A stretch of DNA of 64,000 nt from JBQTGK01 sp052400665 (lineage in GTDB: Bacteria > Bacteroidota > Bacteroidia > Bacteroidales > Marinifilaceae): the NCBI GenBank assembly GCA_052400665.1, contig JBQTGK010000002.1. One strand, written 5' to 3'. This document shows, piece by piece, positions 47,157 to 56,503 of this stretch; positions within the stretch are counted from its first letter, which is position 1; each line of letters starts with the position of its first letter. Under the pieces are notes generated by a model, which was not told where the DNA came from, ran no database searches, and saw only the letters and a program-made list of their open reading frames with translations. The position numbers and the translations under genes are program-made.

Positions 47157-47210
47157 AATCAGCAATAAAAATGAAAAGATCTATGAAATTATTTGTTTTT
47201 ATTGCTGATT
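47157..47210 (+). other. Perfect 15-base inverted repeat between GH92 and GH29 genes
   Basis: AATCAGCAATAAAAA (47157-47171) is exactly inverted as TTTTTATTGCTGATT (47196-47210) with a 24-base loop. It could end or process the GH92 transcript. The loop and right arm carry a tiny frame, ATG at 47171 to TAG at 47224 (17 residues, MKRSMKLFVFIADSNCK), which looks like the start of a signal peptide and may be a relic or leader peptide. Confidence 0.5.
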
Positions 47211-47260
47211 CTAATTGTAAGTAGTTGTTTTTGATTGTTGTAAATTAAAAATAGAAACCC

Positions 47261-48565
47261 ATGATTCGTAAATTACTCTATTCGGTACTATTTCTAATGC
47301 TAAGCTGCTTTTCAGTTTTCGCACAGCTTAAAAACAAAGCTCAACTAGAAGAGAAATTCATGGATATGGGCTTAGGAATTTTTGTTCATTGGAGCATGGA
47401 TTCACAATTGGGAAGTGTTATTAGTCATAGCTTAGTGGGAGCTTCGGATGACTATGTAAACAAATACTTTAATGAGCTTCCTAAAACATTTTATCCAAAT
47501 AAGTTTGATTCGGATGAATGGGCACGATTATTTAAATTGGCAGGTGCAGAGTATGTTGTGTTCACGACAAAGCATCATAGTGGATTCTGTATGTGGGATA
47601 CCAAAACTACCGAATTTAATATCATGAATACACCTTATGGCAAGGATATTACGGCTATTCTTTTTAAATCATTACGCAAATACGGATTAAAAGTAGGTGT
47701 GTATTTTTCTCCTGAAGATTTTCATTTTCTGCACGAACAGGGAACTTTAATTTCTCGAAAGCGAGAAGGGAGTCAGATAACGGAAAATCAAGAACTTTTG
47801 GCCTACGACAAATCTCAAATAGATGAACTTTTGGCCAATTATGGACCGATTGATGTCGTATTTTTTGATGCTTTTAAGACAGGACCTTTGGTGCAATACA
47901 TTCATGAAAAGGATCCAAATATTGTGGTAACACGAGGAGGAATGAAAACACCTGAACAGAGTATACCGGGTGGAGCTATGAAAGGTCCATGGGAAACCTG
48001 TATGACTATGGGAACTCAGTGGCAATACAAACCTACCAACGAAAACTATAAAAGTGGTACAGATGTAATTGATAAATTAATAGAAATTAGAGCAAAAGGT
48101 GGAAACTTTTTGTTGAATATAGGTCCAAAACCCAATGGAGAAATTGCCATAGAGCAGGAAGAGCGTTTACGTGAATTGGGGCTTTGGATGTTTGTGAATG
48201 AGGAAGCCATTAAAAATATTCGCCCTTTGCCAGGAATTGTTAAGGATGGATATGTATGGTTTACACAAGATGAAAAAGAAAATACCGTCTACGCCTTTAT
48301 AACTGGTCAAACTGAATGGTTCAAAGGACGACGACGAAACTTTTTAATGAAAAACTTAAGAGCTACTGATAAAACAGAGATTTCTGTTTTGGGTCAGAGT
48401 GATTTGGTTGTGGAGTATTGGCCAGAAAATATTCCTGAATCGAGATTCATTCAGCATAAAGATCTGTTGGAAATTTCTGTTTCTAGAGCGCAACGACTTT
48501 ATAATGATAAAGTATGGCCCAATCCGGTTGTGGTGAAACTAACGAATGTTGAGATCATTAAATAA
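47261..48565 (+). CDS. GH29 alpha-L-fucosidase
   Basis: The 434-residue secreted enzyme (signal ending VFA-QL) shows the GH29 barrel: FMDMGLGIFVHWSMDSQLG, EYVVFTTKHHSGFCMWDTK, YGLKVGVYFSPEDFHF, and IDVVFFDAFKTG, where Asp203 is the expected nucleophile. RAKGGNFLLNIGPKPNGEI is the classic late motif. The usual WSxxDW-like strand is altered to FSPEDFHF and HHDGF to HHSGF, so linkage preference may be unusual. It releases L-fucose, which connects the degradation block to the fuc operon at 21-28 kb. GH29 members can also be alpha-galactosidase-like, but fucose fits here. Confidence 0.88.
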   Translation: MIRKLLYSVLFLMLSCFSVFAQLKNKAQLEEKFMDMGLGIFVHWSMDSQLGSVISHSLVGASDDYVNKYFNELPKTFYPNKFDSDEWARLFKLAGAEYVVFTTKHHSGFCMWDTKTTEFNIMNTPYGKDITAILFKSLRKYGLKVGVYFSPEDFHFLHEQGTLISRKREGSQITENQELLAYDKSQIDELLANYGPIDVVFFDAFKTGPLVQYIHEKDPNIVVTRGGMKTPEQSIPGGAMKGPWETCMTMGTQWQYKPTNENYKSGTDVIDKLIEIRAKGGNFLLNIGPKPNGEIAIEQEERLRELGLWMFVNEEAIKNIRPLPGIVKDGYVWFTQDEKENTVYAFITGQTEWFKGRRRNFLMKNLRATDKTEISVLGQSDLVVEYWPENIPESRFIQHKDLLEISVSRAQRLYNDKVWPNPVVVKLTNVEIIK

Positions 48566-48647
48566 GTCAGTGATTTTAAGCTGTCGAAAAGAATAGTAAA
48601 GGGAAGTCTCAGGGTTTCCCGTATTTTTAAAATTTAAAAGCTAATCA

Positions 48648-51209
48648 ATGAAATTGAAGCTACTGTTTATTTTGGTAATGGGCTTGGTCCCATTTTATGG
48701 ATTTACACAAAGCAAATATGCTTTCCAGAACGCAAACCTTTCCGTCGAAGAACGGGTGGATGATTTAATGAGCCGATTAACTGTCGAAGAAAAGGTGTTT
48801 CTGCTACAGGCTTCTGCCAAAGAGATTTCGCGTTTGGGTGTGGACAAATATTATCATGGAAATGAAGGCTTACATGGAGTTGTTAAAGGTGGACGTTTTA
48901 CTGTATTTCCTCAAGCCATTGCACTTTCTGCAACCTGGAATCCCAACTTAATTTACGATGTAGCTACAGCTATTTCAGATGAAGCTCGTGCCAAATGGAA
49001 TGAATTGAATCAAGGGAAAGACCAAACATCAGGATATAGCGATATGCTAACCATGTGGTCGCCAACTATTAATATGGCAAGAGATCCTCGTTGGGGGCGT
49101 ACTCCTGAAACCTATGGTGAAGATCCATTTTTAACCACTAGAATTGGGCTTTCTTTTGTAAATGGATTACAAGGAGATGATGATAAATACTTGAAAGTTG
49201 TGGCTACACCTAAACATTTTGTAGCCAATAACGAGGAAGAAAACCGATTTGCCTGCAATGCTGACATATCTGAAAGAGCTTTGCGTGAATATTATTTGCC
49301 TGCTTTTAAAGCATGTATCGTTGAAGGAAAAGCACAAGCCATTATGAGTGCTTACAATGCCATAAATGGTATACCTTGTACCGCAAACAATTGGTTGTTA
49401 AATGATGTATTAAGAGATGAATGGGGTTTTAAAGGTTATGTTGTAAGTGATTGTGGAGCTCCTAAATATCTAGAAAAATCACATCATTATGTAGATTCAC
49501 CGCAAATGGCTGCAAAAGTAGCTATCGAAGCAGGTCTCGATTTGGAATGTGGTAACGTAATTTATACAAATCATTTGTATCCAGCTTATCAGGCCGGACT
49601 GGTAAAAAAGGAATCAATCGACAAAGCAGCTCGCCGTGTATTAGAGGCCCGATTCAAATTGGGTATTTTCGATCCTGTGGAAGGTAATCCTTACGCTAAA
49701 ATATCTCCCGATGTAATTGGTTCAAAAGAGCACCAGGAACTTGCCCTTGAAACCTCAAGACAATCAATTGTTTTGCTTAAAAATCAGGATAATATATTGC
49801 CTTTAGATGCCAATGCGATTAAAAAAGTAGCAGTAGTTGGTTTCAATGCCAACCAAGTTGTTTTTGGTGATTACAGTGGCTTACCAGTTATATCTCCTAT
49901 ATCACCGCTAAAAGGAATTCAAAACAAATTAGGCGATAAAGTAGAGGTGCAGTATGTAAAATGGAAAACTGCAGCTCGAAACCTTAATATTCTTGAAGGA
50001 GAATATTTACGCAACGATAGAAATGACAAAAAAGGACTGTATGCTGAATATTATGATGATAAGTTTTTGACGGGTACACCGAAGACGAGAACCGATAAAG
50101 TTGTTAATTTCGATCCAGTAAATCAGCCACCAGATCCTTACACGAATTACAAACATAAATCAATCAGATGGACTGGTTATATAGCCCCTAACATTACGGG
50201 GGATTATAAAATTGGTGTGAATTCGGATGATGGAATCCGTTTGTGGTTGAATGATGAATTGGTTGTTGACGAATGGCACAATCGTGGTACAACAACCGAT
50301 CAGGTAGATATTAAAATGGAAGCCGGTAAAAAGTATGCCATCAAGTTGGAATATTTTGATAATGGAGGCGATGCAGTTTGTCAATTGCTTTGGAAAGTTC
50401 CGAATTCTAAAGGAGGTGATTTATACGAGGAAGATATACAAGCAGCACGAAGCAGTGATTATGTGATTGCCGTTATGGGAATCAATAAAACGATCGAAAA
50501 AGAGGGGAAAGATAGAGTAGAACTAGGCCTTCCAGAAGATCAGGTTAACTATTTAAAAGATATTTATAAGGAAAACAAAAATATGATTGTGGTGTTGGTA
50601 GCGGGTAGCTCCTTAGCCATCAACTGGATGGATGCAACCGTTCCTGCAATCGTGGATGCGTGGTATCCAGGCGAAAGTGGTGGTACTGCTATAGCTGATG
50701 TTCTTTTTGGTGATTACAATCCTGCCGGACGTTTGCCTTTTACTTTCTATAAATCGGAGAAAGATCTTCCGCCAATGAACGATTATGAAGTTACGAAAGG
50801 TAGAACTTATCAGTACTTCGAAGGTGAACCTCTTTATTCTTTTGGATATGGCTTAAGCTATACTTCTTTTGGATATAGTAATATGGAAATTGCTAAAAAT
50901 AAGGAAAGTATTATTGTATCTGCAACGATTAAAAATACAGGAGACTACGAGGGAGATGAGGTGGTTCAATTGTATGTGAAAGATGTGAAATCTTCGGTAC
51001 AACGTCCCTTAAAACAGTTGGTAGCATTCGAGCGAACAACATTGGGAATTGGAGAGTCAAAGACAGTGAAGTTTGAAGTTCCAATAGAACAATTGATGTT
51101 TTGGGATGAAGAGTGCAACGACTGGCATTTTGAAAAAGGAGCCTTTGAGTTTATGGTAGGCGCATCATCAAGCGATATCCGATTAAAGAAATCCTGTAAG
51201 GTCAAATAA
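48648..51209 (+). CDS. GH3 beta-glycosidase with inserted PA14 domain
   Basis: This 853-residue secreted enzyme is a different GH3 type from the three calcium-loop paralogues. The barrel has NEGLHGVVKGGRFTVFPQ, MWSPTINMARDPRWGRTPET, KHFVANNEEENR, MSAYNAINGIPC and nucleophile Asp268 in YVVSDCG. A PA14 domain lies inside the second domain at about 463-585 (KGLYAEYYDDKFLTG to DAVCQLLWKVP, including GVNSDDGIRLWLND). A fibronectin-III-like end follows. PA14 insertions are seen in beta-glucosidases and beta-xylosidases, where they shape the active-site rim. It lies 83 bp after GH29 and 22 bp before GH78, so these probably share a transcript. Confidence 0.9.
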   Translation: MKLKLLFILVMGLVPFYGFTQSKYAFQNANLSVEERVDDLMSRLTVEEKVFLLQASAKEISRLGVDKYYHGNEGLHGVVKGGRFTVFPQAIALSATWNPNLIYDVATAISDEARAKWNELNQGKDQTSGYSDMLTMWSPTINMARDPRWGRTPETYGEDPFLTTRIGLSFVNGLQGDDDKYLKVVATPKHFVANNEEENRFACNADISERALREYYLPAFKACIVEGKAQAIMSAYNAINGIPCTANNWLLNDVLRDEWGFKGYVVSDCGAPKYLEKSHHYVDSPQMAAKVAIEAGLDLECGNVIYTNHLYPAYQAGLVKKESIDKAARRVLEARFKLGIFDPVEGNPYAKISPDVIGSKEHQELALETSRQSIVLLKNQDNILPLDANAIKKVAVVGFNANQVVFGDYSGLPVISPISPLKGIQNKLGDKVEVQYVKWKTAARNLNILEGEYLRNDRNDKKGLYAEYYDDKFLTGTPKTRTDKVVNFDPVNQPPDPYTNYKHKSIRWTGYIAPNITGDYKIGVNSDDGIRLWLNDELVVDEWHNRGTTTDQVDIKMEAGKKYAIKLEYFDNGGDAVCQLLWKVPNSKGGDLYEEDIQAARSSDYVIAVMGINKTIEKEGKDRVELGLPEDQVNYLKDIYKENKNMIVVLVAGSSLAINWMDATVPAIVDAWYPGESGGTAIADVLFGDYNPAGRLPFTFYKSEKDLPPMNDYEVTKGRTYQYFEGEPLYSFGYGLSYTSFGYSNMEIAKNKESIIVSATIKNTGDYEGDEVVQLYVKDVKSSVQRPLKQLVAFERTTLGIGESKTVKFEVPIEQLMFWDEECNDWHFEKGAFEFMVGASSSDIRLKKSCKVK

Positions 51210-51230
51210 ATTGATTAAGAATAAAGACTC

Positions 51231-53090
51231 ATGAAGATATTATCGAATAGTAAATATTACTTGTTGACCTGTTTGTTTTTGACTTTGTGTACATTGGTGC
51301 AAGCTCAAATTACGGAGGTACCCACCGAAAATGATTTTGAAACGGTATTGAACAAGGCAGAAAGAGTTGTAAAATTAGGTGAAGGCCACTATTTTATCGA
51401 CTTTGGGAAAGCTTATTTTGGAACTGTAGTTCTGCATTCAAAACAATTACAGAAGGATAGTTTGATTGTTCGTTTGGGTGAAAAATTAACTGAAGAAAAT
51501 CAACTTGATCAAAATCCTGGTGGAACAATTCGTTATCAGCAAGTGAAGCTCGATCAACTAGAAGCAAACAAGGATGTTTTGCTTAATTTGGTTGCAGATA
51601 GACGAAATACGAAACCTGGTGCGATTCATCTTCCAGAATCATTTGGTGTGATTATGCCTTTTAGGTATTGTGAACTGGAAAATCTTAAGGTGTCGATTGA
51701 AGATGTTGAAATCAGTCAAAAAGCATTCTATTATCAGTTTAACGATGAAGCAGGAACTTTTACTTCTTCGGATACAGTGTTGAACGCCGTTTGGGACTTA
51801 TGCAAACACACCATAAAAGCAGCTAGTTTTACAGGTTACTATGTCGATGGTGATCGCGAACGTATTCCTTACGAAGCTGATGCTTATATCAATCAGCTAA
51901 GTCATTATTCTTGCGATAATGTTTATTCTATAGCCCGCAGAACCAACGAATATTTCGTTGAGCATCCTACCTGGCCAACAGAATGGCTTTTGCATACTGT
52001 GTTGTTGTACTATCAAGATTACATGTATACCGGTGAGACTGAAATGCTTGAAAAATATTATGATGTTCTAAAAAAGAGAACCTTAATGGACTTGGAACGT
52101 GAGGATGGATTGATCAGTTCAAAATCGGCTAAGTTAGATGGAGCATTCAAATTGGAATTAGGGTTTAAAAAAGCAAAAACGAGAGTTAGGGATATTGTTG
52201 ACTGGCCTGCAGGGCAAAAGGATACAGGTTGGAAGCTAGCAAGAAAAGAAGGTGAACGTGATGGCTACGAAATGGTGGCGATTAACACCGTTGTCAATTC
52301 GTTTTACTACTACAATCTATTTTTGATGTCGGAAATTGCTGACTGTCTTGGGAAAACAAAGGATGCTGCTTTCTTTCAGAAAAAATCGAAAAAGCTAAAA
52401 AAGGTCATCAATAATAAACTATTCGATAAATCGAGAGGTGTTTATATTGACGGAGAAGGTTCTAATCATGCTTCGCTGCATGCCAATATGTTTCCACTTG
52501 CCTTTGGTTTAGTGCCGGAAAAAAATCAGAAATCGGTAAGTGAGTTCATCAAAACAAGAGGAATGGCTTGTAGTGTTTATGGAGCTCAGTATTTGTTGGA
52601 TGCTTTGTTTAATGCCAATGAATCGGAATATGCTTTGAAACTAATTACTGATACAACTCATGATCGTACATGGTGGAACATGATTGAAATTGGTTCGACC
52701 ATGGCTTTGGAAGCCTGGGATATGAAATACAAACCCAATTCAGATTGGAATCATGCCTGGGGAACTGCTCCTTTAAATGTTATTTCGCGTCGAATGTGGG
52801 GAGTTACTCCAAAAACACCAGGTTTTGAAAGTGTACAAATTAAACCTCAATTGGCGGATCTTCAATTTTCAGAAATAAAAGTTCCTACCCTAAAAGGAAG
52901 TATTGAGGCCAAGTACAATGTATCGGATAAAAACGAGCAGATCTACGAAATTAAGCTACCCAAAGGCATGAATGGTGAGTTTGTTTTGCCGAACAGTAAG
53001 ACGAAAGTTTTGTTGAATAATCGAGCTCTTAAAAATAAAAAAATAGTGAAGCTGAACGAAGGAGTAAATATTATTGTAGTTAAGAAATAA
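51231..53090 (+). CDS. GH78-like alpha-L-rhamnosidase
   Basis: The 619-residue secreted protein (signal ending VQA-QI) begins with a beta-sandwich domain (YFIDFGKAYFGTVVLHS), then an (alpha/alpha)6 barrel with TSSDTVLNAVWDLCKHTIKA and YVDGDRERIPYEADAYIN at about 205-220, the acid-rich catalytic motif of one GH78 branch. TEWLLHTVLLYYQDYMYTGE, TWWNMIEIGSTMALEAWD and DWNHAWGTAPLNVISRR are also typical. It is shorter than many GH78 because extra N-terminal domains are absent. It would remove alpha-L-rhamnose or a related deoxy sugar. Its 3' end (52811-53021) is nearly identical to a fragment at 55128-55338. Confidence 0.82.
   Translation: MKILSNSKYYLLTCLFLTLCTLVQAQITEVPTENDFETVLNKAERVVKLGEGHYFIDFGKAYFGTVVLHSKQLQKDSLIVRLGEKLTEENQLDQNPGGTIRYQQVKLDQLEANKDVLLNLVADRRNTKPGAIHLPESFGVIMPFRYCELENLKVSIEDVEISQKAFYYQFNDEAGTFTSSDTVLNAVWDLCKHTIKAASFTGYYVDGDRERIPYEADAYINQLSHYSCDNVYSIARRTNEYFVEHPTWPTEWLLHTVLLYYQDYMYTGETEMLEKYYDVLKKRTLMDLEREDGLISSKSAKLDGAFKLELGFKKAKTRVRDIVDWPAGQKDTGWKLARKEGERDGYEMVAINTVVNSFYYYNLFLMSEIADCLGKTKDAAFFQKKSKKLKKVINNKLFDKSRGVYIDGEGSNHASLHANMFPLAFGLVPEKNQKSVSEFIKTRGMACSVYGAQYLLDALFNANESEYALKLITDTTHDRTWWNMIEIGSTMALEAWDMKYKPNSDWNHAWGTAPLNVISRRMWGVTPKTPGFESVQIKPQLADLQFSEIKVPTLKGSIEAKYNVSDKNEQIYEIKLPKGMNGEFVLPNSKTKVLLNNRALKNKKIVKLNEGVNIIVVKK
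52811..53021 (+). repeat. Duplicated segment, copy in the GH78 gene
   Basis: About 211 bp in the 3' part of the GH78 gene are matched without gaps by 55128-55338 with five mismatches. Beyond this the copies diverge but stay the same length to the stop. The two copies bracket the GH43 gene at 53136-54998. Confidence 0.85.
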
Positions 53091-53135
53091 AGCAACGATT
53101 AATAAGTAGTTAGCAAGCAGATAAAAAATATTTAA

Positions 53136-54998
53136 ATGAATTATTTATTACGCCTAAATTTAAGCCGAACATTTATCATATTAAACTTGGCACTAACTTC
53201 TTTTTTGAGTTTGCAACAGGTTTCTGCGCAAAACCCATTTATGCCACCAACAGCTTTTATTCCTGATGGAGAGCCTCATGTATTTGAATATAATGGAGAA
53301 AAGAGCTTGTTTATTTATGGTTCAAGAGACGAACGCATCATGGGTTTTTGTGGCTATGGTCATGATGTATGGTCGGCTCCCGTGAAGGATTTATCAAAAT
53401 GGATGAATCATGGAGAAATATTCAGCGTAAAACAAGTTCAGGATATTGGGTATGGAGTGATTGAAGAACAGCATTTTGGTGCGCCTGATTGTGTATACAA
53501 TCCCAAAACAAGAAAATATTATTTATATACATTTCTTGGAATGCTTTATAAAATGAATGGTGTGCAAGGGCCACTTATTGGAGCAAAAAATTATATCCCC
53601 GGCTTTGAGGACTGGGGACCCAAATGCATAATGGCTTCAAGTGATAGTCCTACAGGTCCATTTATTAATCCTGTAATATGCGATTGGCCACCAGCAAATA
53701 AGGAAGGTACTTTCGATCCATCTGTCCTTGTAGATGAACTAGCAGATGGTTCTATCAGGGTATATGCATACTGGGGAATGAAAAGCGGTGACAGATGTGC
53801 TGAGTTGGATCCCGTAGATATGCATACGATAATTCATCCTAAAACTCGAAGACCCGACCGAAACGCATGGCATAAAACTTTAGATCCTGATAAAATAAAG
53901 AACTCCTCTGTTTTTGAAGCTTCATCCATTAAGAAAATAGACGATAATCATTATGTGTTTATTTATTCACCAAATGAACGTCACAGTGCTTTAGCTTATT
54001 GTTATAGCAGTAGCCCTGAGGGGCCATGGATTTATGGAGGAAAGATAATTCGTAATGGTATTGATTGGAAGGGAGGGAATAACCATGGAAGCATAGCAAA
54101 AGTATTGGACCAATGGTATGTAGTATATCATAAGGCAACAATTAATAGTAAGAACAGACAGGCTATGATTGAACCAATTGATGTAAAGATTGATAACGAA
54201 AAGGTACTTATTCCTCAAGTTGAAATGACTTCTCAGGGAATAATTCGTAACGGACTAGATGCCTTCAAACGATATAATGTTAACATCGCATGCTTCCGAA
54301 CCAATAATGCTTACATAGATGGGACAGTAAGAAATGAAGCTGGATTAAACCCTATGAGAGGATTAGATGGCCCTAATACTACAATTGGATTTAAATATTT
54401 CAATTTCGGCAAAAAAGCAGTAAAGAATAAAGATGATTTAAAGCTAAAATTGAACTGTAAGATTTTTCATCCATTAACAGTAAGTGTTTTTGTTGCTGCA
54501 CCTGAGGATGCTAATTCTGACAAAAATTGGATATTAATTGGTGAACATCCTATTGCGGATAATTTTAATGAGTTTCGCGATTATTCAATTCCAATAAATC
54601 GAATCCTAAAGAATGACGAGTTAAAAAAGATAGGAGGTTTAAAAGATAAATTGGCCGTCTTTGTAACATTTACTGGTAAAGAAAAAAATCTATGTGAATT
54701 GATTGAACTTGAATTTTCAAAAGGAAGTATTTCAACTCCAAATCCGCTTAATGTAATCAATATCAAAAAAAATAATAAAGTGAAAATTGTTTCAACACCA
54801 ACAATGGCAAGGGATGGCGAATCGGTAAAACTAAGTATTGAACCAGAAGGTAATTATCTAATTCAAGATATAAAAGTAATAGATGGTAATGGGAACGACA
54901 TAAATGTCAATAAAAATAAAAAAGCTGAATATGCACCAATATCATTTAACTTTTTCATGCCAAATTCACCGGTAACTGTTGAAATGAAAATAAAATAA
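53136..54998 (+). CDS. Secreted GH43-type enzyme with C-terminal carbohydrate-binding-like and beta-repeat domains
   Basis: The 620-residue protein has a signal peptide (VSA-QN near residue 32). A five-bladed propeller spans about 35-375: PDGEPHVFEYNGEKSLFIYG (general-base Asp/Glu region), GAPDCVYNPKTRKYYLYTF, GTFDPSVLVDELADGSIRVY, and FEASSIKKIDDNHYVFIYS with the acid Glu. Residues about 380-535 look like a CBM6-type sandwich. The last 80 residues (KIVSTPTMARDGESVKLS to SFNFFMPNSPVTVEMKIK) resemble a divergent InlB-type repeat common in surface proteins of this phylum. An exo-arabinosidase, xylosidase or galactosidase role is plausible. It sits between two copies of the GH78 3' end, which suggests it was inserted there. 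Confidence 0.78.
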   Translation: MNYLLRLNLSRTFIILNLALTSFLSLQQVSAQNPFMPPTAFIPDGEPHVFEYNGEKSLFIYGSRDERIMGFCGYGHDVWSAPVKDLSKWMNHGEIFSVKQVQDIGYGVIEEQHFGAPDCVYNPKTRKYYLYTFLGMLYKMNGVQGPLIGAKNYIPGFEDWGPKCIMASSDSPTGPFINPVICDWPPANKEGTFDPSVLVDELADGSIRVYAYWGMKSGDRCAELDPVDMHTIIHPKTRRPDRNAWHKTLDPDKIKNSSVFEASSIKKIDDNHYVFIYSPNERHSALAYCYSSSPEGPWIYGGKIIRNGIDWKGGNNHGSIAKVLDQWYVVYHKATINSKNRQAMIEPIDVKIDNEKVLIPQVEMTSQGIIRNGLDAFKRYNVNIACFRTNNAYIDGTVRNEAGLNPMRGLDGPNTTIGFKYFNFGKKAVKNKDDLKLKLNCKIFHPLTVSVFVAAPEDANSDKNWILIGEHPIADNFNEFRDYSIPINRILKNDELKKIGGLKDKLAVFVTFTGKEKNLCELIELEFSKGSISTPNPLNVINIKKNNKVKIVSTPTMARDGESVKLSIEPEGNYLIQDIKVIDGNGNDINVNKNKKAEYAPISFNFFMPNSPVTVEMKIK

Positions 54999-55068
54999 TA
55001 AGTTAGATCTAAGAGTTAGGTTAACTATAATTTTAAGAAAATAAAAGTCTTACCCCAGAATTGATTTT

Positions 55069-55131
55069 GAAGTTTTGCAGGAAATAAATCTTTACCTGTA
55101 TTTATAGGAGAATAGGGAAGTTATTCAAAAA
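55069..55131 (+). repeat. Fragment copied from the downstream fused esterase gene
   Basis: The 63 bp match 57879-57941 inside the esterase gene with one mismatch. That T-to-A change turns a TTG codon into a TAG stop. It joins the GH78 fragment through a run of A residues (about 55128-55132) shared by both parents. Confidence 0.85.
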
Positions 55132-55407
55132 ACACCAGGTTTTGGAAGTGTACAAATTAAACCTCAATTGGCGGATCTTCAATTTTCAGAAATAAAAGTT
55201 CCTACCCTAAAAGGAAGTATTGAGGCCAAGTACAATGTATCGGATAAAAACGAGCAGATCTACGAAATAAAACTACCCAAAGGGATGAATGGTGAGTTTG
55301 TTTTGCCGAACAGAAAGACGAAAGTTTTGTTGAATAATAGGATCATTAAAAATAAAAAAATAGTGAAGCTGACTGAAGGGGTAAATACCTTGCACATTCA
55401 GCAGTGA
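55128..55407 (+). pseudogene. Detached 3' fragment of a GH78 gene
   Basis: The frame encodes a relative of the last 93 residues of the GH78 protein at 51231, including ADLQFSEIKVPTLKGSIEAK, but has no catalytic domain, signal peptide or start. An ATG-less entry from the copied esterase sequence precedes it. The first 211 bp are nearly identical to the intact gene; the last 70 bp are diverged and end HIQQ instead of VVKK, suggesting it came from a related allele or paralogue. It is a rearrangement scar, not a functional gene. Confidence 0.8.
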
Positions 55408-55429
55408 AAATATTACTGTTCCAGATGAT

Positions 55430-55474
55430 ATTGAGCAGGAAAATGAGCCTAAAAAGCGAATTTTTCTGCTCAAT
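55430..55474 (+). terminator. 14-bp hairpin after the GH78 fragment
   Basis: ATTGAGCAGGAAAA pairs with TTTTTCTGCTCAAT (one G-U) around a 17-base loop. It probably ends transcription from the upstream block. The right arm runs almost into a promoter box for the next gene. Confidence 0.5.
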
Positions 55475-55477
55475 TCG

Positions 55478-55485
55478 TATCTTTG
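55478..55485 (+). promoter_or_regulatory. -7 box for the SASA esterase gene
   Basis: TATCTTTG matches the Bacteroidota -7 consensus exactly, 36 bp before the start codon at 55522. No clear -33 TTTG at the usual distance, and no TCCAT pair. Confidence 0.35.
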
Positions 55486-55521
55486 AATTCGTAAATTTTG
55501 TTCAATTGAAAATCCGATATA

Positions 55522-56442
55522 ATGATAAAAAGAAAAATAGTTCAATTATTGATATTGCTTGCGATTCCATCATTTGGAATGGCTCAAAATTCAACACTCG
55601 ATACCATACGTGTATTCTATTTGGGTGGACAGTCGAATATGGATGGTTATGGTTATAGTAAAGACTTGCCGGATTCATTACAACAAACTTTCAAGGATAT
55701 TTATATTTTTCATGGCAATCCTGTGAAAGATAATCATCTAAATGGAGGTATAGGAAAATGGGAAGTTTTGCAAGCAGGACATGGAGCTGGTTTTTCATCG
55801 GATGGTATTCAGAATAAATTGTCTAATAGATTTGGAGTGGAGCTATCTTTTGCAAAAAAAATGCAAGCGCTTTATCCTAACGATAAAATTGCGATCATTA
55901 AGTATTCAAAAGGAGGAACTTCTATTGATGCGAAAACCTCCCGAAAGAGTAGTTGTTGGGAGCCTGATTATAAAAGTGAAACGGGTATTAATCAGTACGA
56001 TAATTTTTTAGCGACGGTACGTAATGCTTTAAAAGTAAGAGATATTGATGCTGATGGAAAAGAGGATTATTTGCTTTTATCAGGAATTGTATGGATGCAA
56101 GGAGAGAGTGATGCACACGATGAAGATGTGGCCATGCGTTACGACTTTAATTTAAAAAGATTAATGGATCTTATTCGAGCTAGTTTTCGCAATGGCGATT
56201 TACCCGTTGTGCTAGGAAAGATATCCGATTCTGGAAACAATGCTGAAGGCAAAGTTTGGGAGTGCGGAGAATTGGTTCAGTATGCTCAAGAGAAATTTGC
56301 GAGTTCAGACGAAAATGCAGGTATTGTTCGAAGTACAAAATCGTATGACTATTCTGATAAATGGCATTATAACAGTGCAGGATTTATTGATTTGGGTGTG
56401 AAGTTTGCCGAAGAAATGCATCGATTGATGCAACAAAATTAG
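55522..56442 (+). CDS. Secreted SASA-domain carbohydrate acetylesterase
   Basis: The 306-residue protein (signal ending GMA-QN) has FYLGGQSNMDGYG with nucleophile Ser38. SGIVWMQGESDAHD is the conserved WxQGESD block of the SASA/CE6-like superfamily, and SDKWHYNSAGF gives the Asp-His pair. These enzymes remove O-acetyl groups from sugars such as xylose, mannose or sialic acid. It lies 61 bp before a second esterase gene that carries the same domain type at its C-terminus, so the two may be co-transcribed and act on different acetyl positions. Confidence 0.85.
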   Translation: MIKRKIVQLLILLAIPSFGMAQNSTLDTIRVFYLGGQSNMDGYGYSKDLPDSLQQTFKDIYIFHGNPVKDNHLNGGIGKWEVLQAGHGAGFSSDGIQNKLSNRFGVELSFAKKMQALYPNDKIAIIKYSKGGTSIDAKTSRKSSCWEPDYKSETGINQYDNFLATVRNALKVRDIDADGKEDYLLLSGIVWMQGESDAHDEDVAMRYDFNLKRLMDLIRASFRNGDLPVVLGKISDSGNNAEGKVWECGELVQYAQEKFASSDENAGIVRSTKSYDYSDKWHYNSAGFIDLGVKFAEEMHRLMQQN

Positions 56443-56503
56443 GACAAGTAAGGATTCTAATTCTCCGAGTTTTAGAAACAACAACAAATAAACTGATAAT
56501 CAT

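Noticed and set aside
55168..55407. Independent 79-residue gene starting at an internal ATG
   Set aside because: It is only the end of a duplicated GH78 gene, with no catalytic domain or own promoter.
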